From the NCBI GenBank assembly GCA_026724425.1, contig JAIUCV010000009.1, positions 19,541,294 to 19,605,293 of the forward strand: a stretch of DNA of 64,000 nucleotides, in the 5' to 3' direction. Below, piece after piece: positions 59,859 to 64,000 of the stretch. The stretch's first letter is position 1. The number at the start of each line of letters is the position of its first letter. Source of the DNA: Erythrophleum ivorense. Its lineage: Eukaryota > Streptophyta > Magnoliopsida > Fabales > Fabaceae. The notes beneath the pieces were generated by a model. It had not been told where the DNA came from, searched no databases, and saw only the letters and a list, made by a program, of their open reading frames with translations. Both the position numbers and the translations under genes were made by a program.

Positions 59859-60974
59859 ATGGCAGATAATCAAGAAAAAGGAGTTGCACATGAAAGTGAT
59901 AATGATGATCACAATTCATTTGGAGTTGCGCCTTTGCAAATGAAAGCGCTAGTGAGTCATTTTGAAAGGATGCTTGACAAGAAGTTGGAAGGGCTCCATG
60001 AACGCTTAGATCGAGTGGAGAGTAGAACCTCTAGCCAAAGGACTACTACTTAAGCTAACCAAAGACAAGCTCATGCTGCACGCCCATAACACCGTGAATA
60101 TGCGGAAGACATGGAGAGCCATGATGAAGATTATGAAGCAGAGGAGACTCAGCCAAGAAGAAGGCCACTCAACATACAAAGAAGACCACTGAGGAGGCCT
60201 AGAGATGAAGAAGAAGGCCTTGGAGGAGTCAAAGTCAAAATTCCTTCCTTTCAAGGCAAGAGTGATCTAGAAACATACCTGGAGTGGGAGATGCGTGTAG
60301 AGCAAATCTTTTCATGCCATAACTACTCTGAGGGTAAGAAGGTCAAAATTGCTGCTCTTGAGTTTACTGATTATGCTCTTATTTGGTGGGACCAGATGCA
60401 AAAGGAGCGGACTAGATATGGAGAGCACCTCATCTCAACATGGGAAGAGATGAAGGCTATCATGAGGAGGTGATTCATTCCATCCTATTTTCAAAGGGAA
60501 CTTCACAATAAGCTTCAATGCCTCACTCAAGGATCCAAGAGTGTGGATGAGTACTACAAGGAAATGCAAATAGCCATGATTAGAGCTAATGTAGAGGAGG
60601 ATCCAGAAGCAACAATGGCTCGTTTCTTAGATGGGCTTAATCGTGACATAGCCGATGTTGTGGAGATGTACCACTATGTTGAGATTCATGACTTAGTCTA
60701 CCAAGCTGCCAAGGTGGAAAAACAACTCAAAAGGAAGAATATTGCAAGGAAGAACTCCAGTTCAACTTCTTTCAACTCATGGAGGAACAACCCAAAGAAA
60801 GATATTCCCTCTACTTCAAATTCAAAGGGAAATGAAATAAAGAAAGAAGAAAAGCTGGCTGCAACACCCAAGAAGGTTCAAAGTGGGCCTAATCCTTCAA
60901 GAAATCGAGACATAATATGCTTCAAGTGCCAAGGGAGAGGACACATCTCTGGTGAATGTCCTAACAAGTGAACC
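59859..60974 (+). pseudogene. Gag of C-03 (in frame, four stops)
   Basis: The start ATG at 59859 follows the leader and fits the family. The order is an acidic N-terminus (MADNQEKG), a short coiled part (MLDKKLEGLHERLDRVE), an Arg-rich linker, the retrotransposon gag core with WEMRVEQIFSCH, and a tail ending in a CCHC zinc knuckle (CFKCQGRGHISGEC, 60918-60959). In-frame stops occur at 60051, 60087, 60471 and 60969. The first two fit CAA to TAA and the last two CGA to TGA. No frameshift is needed. Confidence 0.88.
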
Positions 60975-61781
60975 ATGAATATCAACAGCCTTGGTGAGTG
61001 GGAAACTGAAGGAGAAACAACAGAGGAAGAAGAAGAGCTATTCATGGAAAATAAAGATGGAGAGTATGCAGAAGAAGGAGAACTCCTTGTAACTAGGAGA
61101 GCCCTTAGTGCCCAGATGATGGCAGACGAAGATAAACAAAGAGAGAACTTATTCCATACTCGTTGCCAAATCCAAGGAAAGATATGTGGTGTGATTATAG
61201 ACGGAGGAAGTTGCTGCAATGTGGCAAGCACTGAGCTAGTGGAGAAGTTGAATTTGTCTACTTTCAAGCATCAACGGCCTTACAAACTCCAATGGCTCAA
61301 TGAATGTGGAGAATTGAGAGTAACCAAGCAAGTTAAGGTAATGTTTTCAATTGGCAAGTATAAGGATGAAGTGCTTTGTGATGTTGTACCAATGAAAGCA
61401 TGTCATATTTTGTTAGGTAGGCCTTGGCAGTATGATAGACGTGTTACACATGATGGTTTTCTAAATCATTATTCTTTTGTACTTAGAGGGGAACCTATAA
61501 CCCTCCTTCCTATGTCACCAAAGCAAGTGTTAGAAGATCAAATCAAGAGAGAGAAGAAAAGAGAAAGTGAGTGTATAAAAGTGTCTGAAAAAGAGGAGAG
61601 TAAAATTGAGAAAAGAAAAGAGGGCAAGCCAAGAGAAGAGAGAGGAAAAGGAGAGAGAGCTAAAGGTAAAAGAGAGAAAGAGGGAGAAAGAGAGAAAATT
61701 TTGTTAGTAGCAAGAAAGAGTGAGATCAAACAAGCTTTGTTTTCTTAACAAAACCTCCTAGTAGTTATCTATAAAGAGGCT
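60975..61781 (+). pseudogene. Protease and charged linker of C-03
   Basis: Retropepsin cuts the gag-pol polyprotein. The active-site triplet D-G-G is at 61200-61208 in the context CGVIIDGGSC. Family blocks with VEKLNLSTFKHQRPYKLQW, FSIGKYKDEVLCDVV and HILLGRPWQYDRRV follow. A long Lys/Glu/Arg-rich linker (about 61530-61700) leads to an in-frame stop at 61746. The frame is the same as gag, so the polyprotein needed no frameshift. Confidence 0.87.
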
Positions 61782-63290
61782 ATGTTGAATACTAACGACT
61801 TAACCTCTACTTTGCCTAGTCTTGTTATGTCTCTTTTGCAGGAATATGGAGATGTCTTTCCCGAAGAGGTACCACCTAGGTTTCCATCAATTAGAGGGAT
61901 GGAACATCAAATTGACTTTATACCTAGAATACCTTTGTCCAATCGTCCAGCTTACCGAGCTAATCCTGAAGAGACCAAGGAGATTTAAAGACAAGTGCAA
62001 GAGCTGCTAGAAAAGGGATATGTGAGGGAGAGCCTTAGCCTATGTGCAGTACCAGTGTTGCTTGTGCCTAAAAAGGATGGCACATGGAGAATGTGCATTG
62101 ATTGTCGAGCCATCAATAATATAACGATAAGATATCGTCATCCTATCCCTAGGTTAGATGATATGCTTAATGAATTAAATGGCTCCACTATCTTCTCTAA
62201 AATTGATTTAAAAAGTGGCTACCATCAAATTAGGATGAAAGAAGGAGATGAATGGAAAACTGCATTTAAGACTAAACATGGACTTTATGAATGGTTAGTT
62301 ATGCCTTTTGGTCTCACTAATGCACCTAGCACATTTATGAGGTTGATGAATCATGTCTTGCGTGCATTCATAGGTAAATTTGTGGTAGTTTACTTTGATG
62401 ATATCCTTGTGTACAGTAGGACTTTGCATGAGCATGTAGATCACTTGAGACAAGTCCTAGAGGTTTTAAGAAAAGAAAGATTGTTTGGCAATTTAAATAA
62501 GTGTGATTTTTGCACTAATAAAGTTATTTTTCTTGGTTTTGTTGTGAGTGCTGAGGGGGTTGAGGTTGATGAAGAGAAAATCAAAGCCATTCAAGATTGG
62601 CCAACCCCTACCACCATTGGACAAGTGAGGAGCTTCCATGGACTTGCAAGCTTTTATAGGAGATTTGTGAGGGACTTCAGCTCACTGGCAGCTCCTTTGA
62701 ATGAGTTGACAAAGAAGAATGTTCTATTCAAGTGGGGAGAAGCTCAAGAGAAAGCCTTCCAAACCATCAAGGAGAGGCTCATACATGCACCTTTATTAGT
62801 CCTTCCAGATTTTGGTAAGATTTTTGAGGTTGAATGTGATGCTAGTGGAATTGGCATAGGAGGTGTACTCATGCAAGAAGGTAAGCCCATTGCATATTTT
62901 AGCGAAAAGCTAAGTGGTCCTACTCTTAACTATCCTACATATGATAAGGAGCTATATGCTTTAGTTAGAGTGTTGGAAACTTGGCAACATTATTTGTGGC
63001 CTAAAGAATTTGTCATACATTCTGACCATGAGGCTCTAAAACATATTAAGAGCCAAAACAAATTGAATCGAAGACACGGTAGTTGGGTTGAATTCATTGA
63101 ATCTTTCCCATATGTGATTAAGCATAAGAAAGGTAAGGAGAATATTGTTGTTGATGCACTTTCACGTAGGTATGTTCTTCTTTCCATGTTAGACTCTAAG
63201 GTTCTTGGTTTTGAGTTCATTAAGGAATTATATACAAATGATGTTGATTTTGGTGAAGCTTTTAACTATTGCAAGCCTGGAGTTGGTTAG
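61782..63290 (+). pseudogene. Reverse transcriptase and RNase H of C-03
   Basis: This is the best-preserved enzyme in the window, with 431 uninterrupted codons from 61995. RT shows VPVLLVPKKDGTWRMCID, IFSKIDLKSGYHQIRM, WLVMPFGLTNAPSTFM and the catalytic YFDD at 62391-62402. RNase H has its four expected acidic residues, in ECDASG (62838), YDKELYAL, HSDHEAL and VVDALSRR. One stop at 61986 (fits CAA to TAA) precedes it, and a TAG at 63288 ends it. All motifs look catalytically plausible, so the damage is limited to stops. Confidence 0.92.
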
Positions 63291-64000
63291 GACAAATTTT
63301 ACTTACATCAAGGATTCTTGTTTCGTGTTGATAAGCTTTGCATTCCTAATTGTTCTCTACATATGTTATTGATGAAGGAAGCACATTCATGAGGTTTAAT
63401 GGGACACTTTAGCATTGTTAAAACATTTGATATCTTGAATGAGTATTTTTATTGGCCTAAGATGCGTAGGGATGTTCAAAAGCTTGTGGGGAGATGCGTT
63501 GTATGTCATAAAGCAAAATCTAAATTAAATCCCCATGGACTGTATACTCCCCTCCCTATTCCTAGTGTACCTTGGGAAGATGTTTCCATGGATTTTATTG
63601 TGGGATTACCTAGGTCTAAGAGGGGGAGGGACTCTATTTTTGTTGTTGTAGACAGGTTTTCTAAAATGGCATACTTCATTGCATGTCATAAGGTTGATGA
63701 TGCTTCTAATATTGCTAATTTGTTCTTTCAGGAAGTTGTGAGGTTTCATGGGATTCCGAGGACTATGGTGTCAAATCGTGATGCTAAGTTTCTAAGCTAT
63801 TTTTGGAAGACTTTGTGGAGCAAGTTTGGAACTAAATTGTTATTCTCTACTACTTGTCATCCGCAAACTGATGGACAAATTGAAATTGTTAATAGGACAC
63901 TATCTTCTTTGTTACGAACTATGGTTAAAAAGAACCTGAAGAATTGGGAGGAGTGTCTCCCACATGTCGAGTTTGCATACAATAGGGCTGTTCATTCCAC
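63291..64000 (+). pseudogene. Integrase of C-03, cut by window end
   Basis: The HHCC finger is present (EAHS, MGHF, CVVC), with a stop TGA at 63390 inside it. The core begins WEDVSMDFIVGLP, with the first catalytic Asp at 63591-63593. The second catalytic position reads Asn (VSNRD, codon 63774-63776), where the family has Asp. The catalytic Glu is at 63882-63884, exactly 35 residues on. The last codons read VEFAYNRAVHS. The C-terminal tail lies outside the window. Confidence 0.9.

Larger units (their letters stand above)
57978..64000 (+). mobile_element. Family-C gypsy element C-03, 5' LTR to integrase, right end outside window
   Basis: LTR, primer-binding site, 1.1-kb leader and gag-pol follow in standard order. 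Protein motifs indicate a chromovirus of the CRM or Reina type. The pol tail encoded in the LTR, a property reported for CRM elements, makes me lean towards CRM. It shares leader text (GGTAAAAGGCAAGAGTG near 59696 and 42471) and LTR segments with C-01. The 3' LTR and any target-site duplication are outside the window. Confidence 0.85.

Noticed and set aside
61995..63290. 431-codon frame as a possible intact host or viral gene
   Set aside because: It is the RT-RNase H part of a retrotransposon polyprotein. Stops in the same frame on both sides and an LTR with primer-binding site upstream show that it belongs to a decayed element.

Overview
This window looks like gene-poor heterochromatin from a flowering plant, probably a dicot. 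It is AT-rich, and almost all of it can be explained by LTR retrotransposons of chromovirus-type Ty3/gypsy and Ty1/copia, with primer-binding sites matching plant initiator-Met tRNA. I found no intact host gene, no tRNA or rRNA gene and no CRISPR array. The species cannot be named from the sequence alone. Family names A, B and C below are my own labels.

Family A is a Tekay-like chromovirus with an unusually long LTR (about 3.66-3.88 kb). It dominates the window. Positions 1-24357 form a nest of solo LTRs inserted into one another: A-03 and A-05 lie in A-04, and A-06 and A-07 lie in A-05. A-04 itself sits in an older family-B LTR. Four of these insertions have perfect 5-bp target-site duplications (ctttt, ctgta, tgatg, cattt), so their order can be read directly. 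A-01 and A-02 at the left edge fit the same pattern, but their left ends are outside the window.

Positions 24358-34676 hold the end of a family-B-like LTR with its primer-binding site, a truncated A LTR, and two family-B LTRs in opposite orientation. Both of those B LTRs carry a striking array of 14-bp palindromes. A stretch I could not assign follows (32456-34676).

Positions 34677-51131 are the only family-A element with an internal region, on the minus strand: 5' LTR, primer-binding site, gag, protease, RT, RNase H, integrase with chromodomain, polypurine tract and a truncated 3' LTR. Its RT gene is split by a solo A LTR (37618-45134, duplication aaggg). That LTR is in turn split by a young non-autonomous family-C element (40109-43963, duplication tggag), whose two 1,078-bp LTRs differ at only 7 sites.

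Positions 51132-57977 are decayed relics: a plus-strand family-A gag-pol, the 3' end and LTR of a family-C element, and a minus-strand copia polyprotein. From 57978 to the window end runs the 5' part of a larger family-C element (CRM/Reina-like). Its whole gag-pol lies in one reading frame but has eight stop codons and an altered integrase catalytic residue. It is a related lineage to the young non-autonomous element, and its intact relatives are plausible helpers for it.

The most interesting signals are the helically phased palindrome array in family B, the long hairpin made by an inverted gag-protease piece in the young C element, the pol C-terminus encoded inside the family-C LTR, and the repeated LTR-into-LTR nesting of family A.
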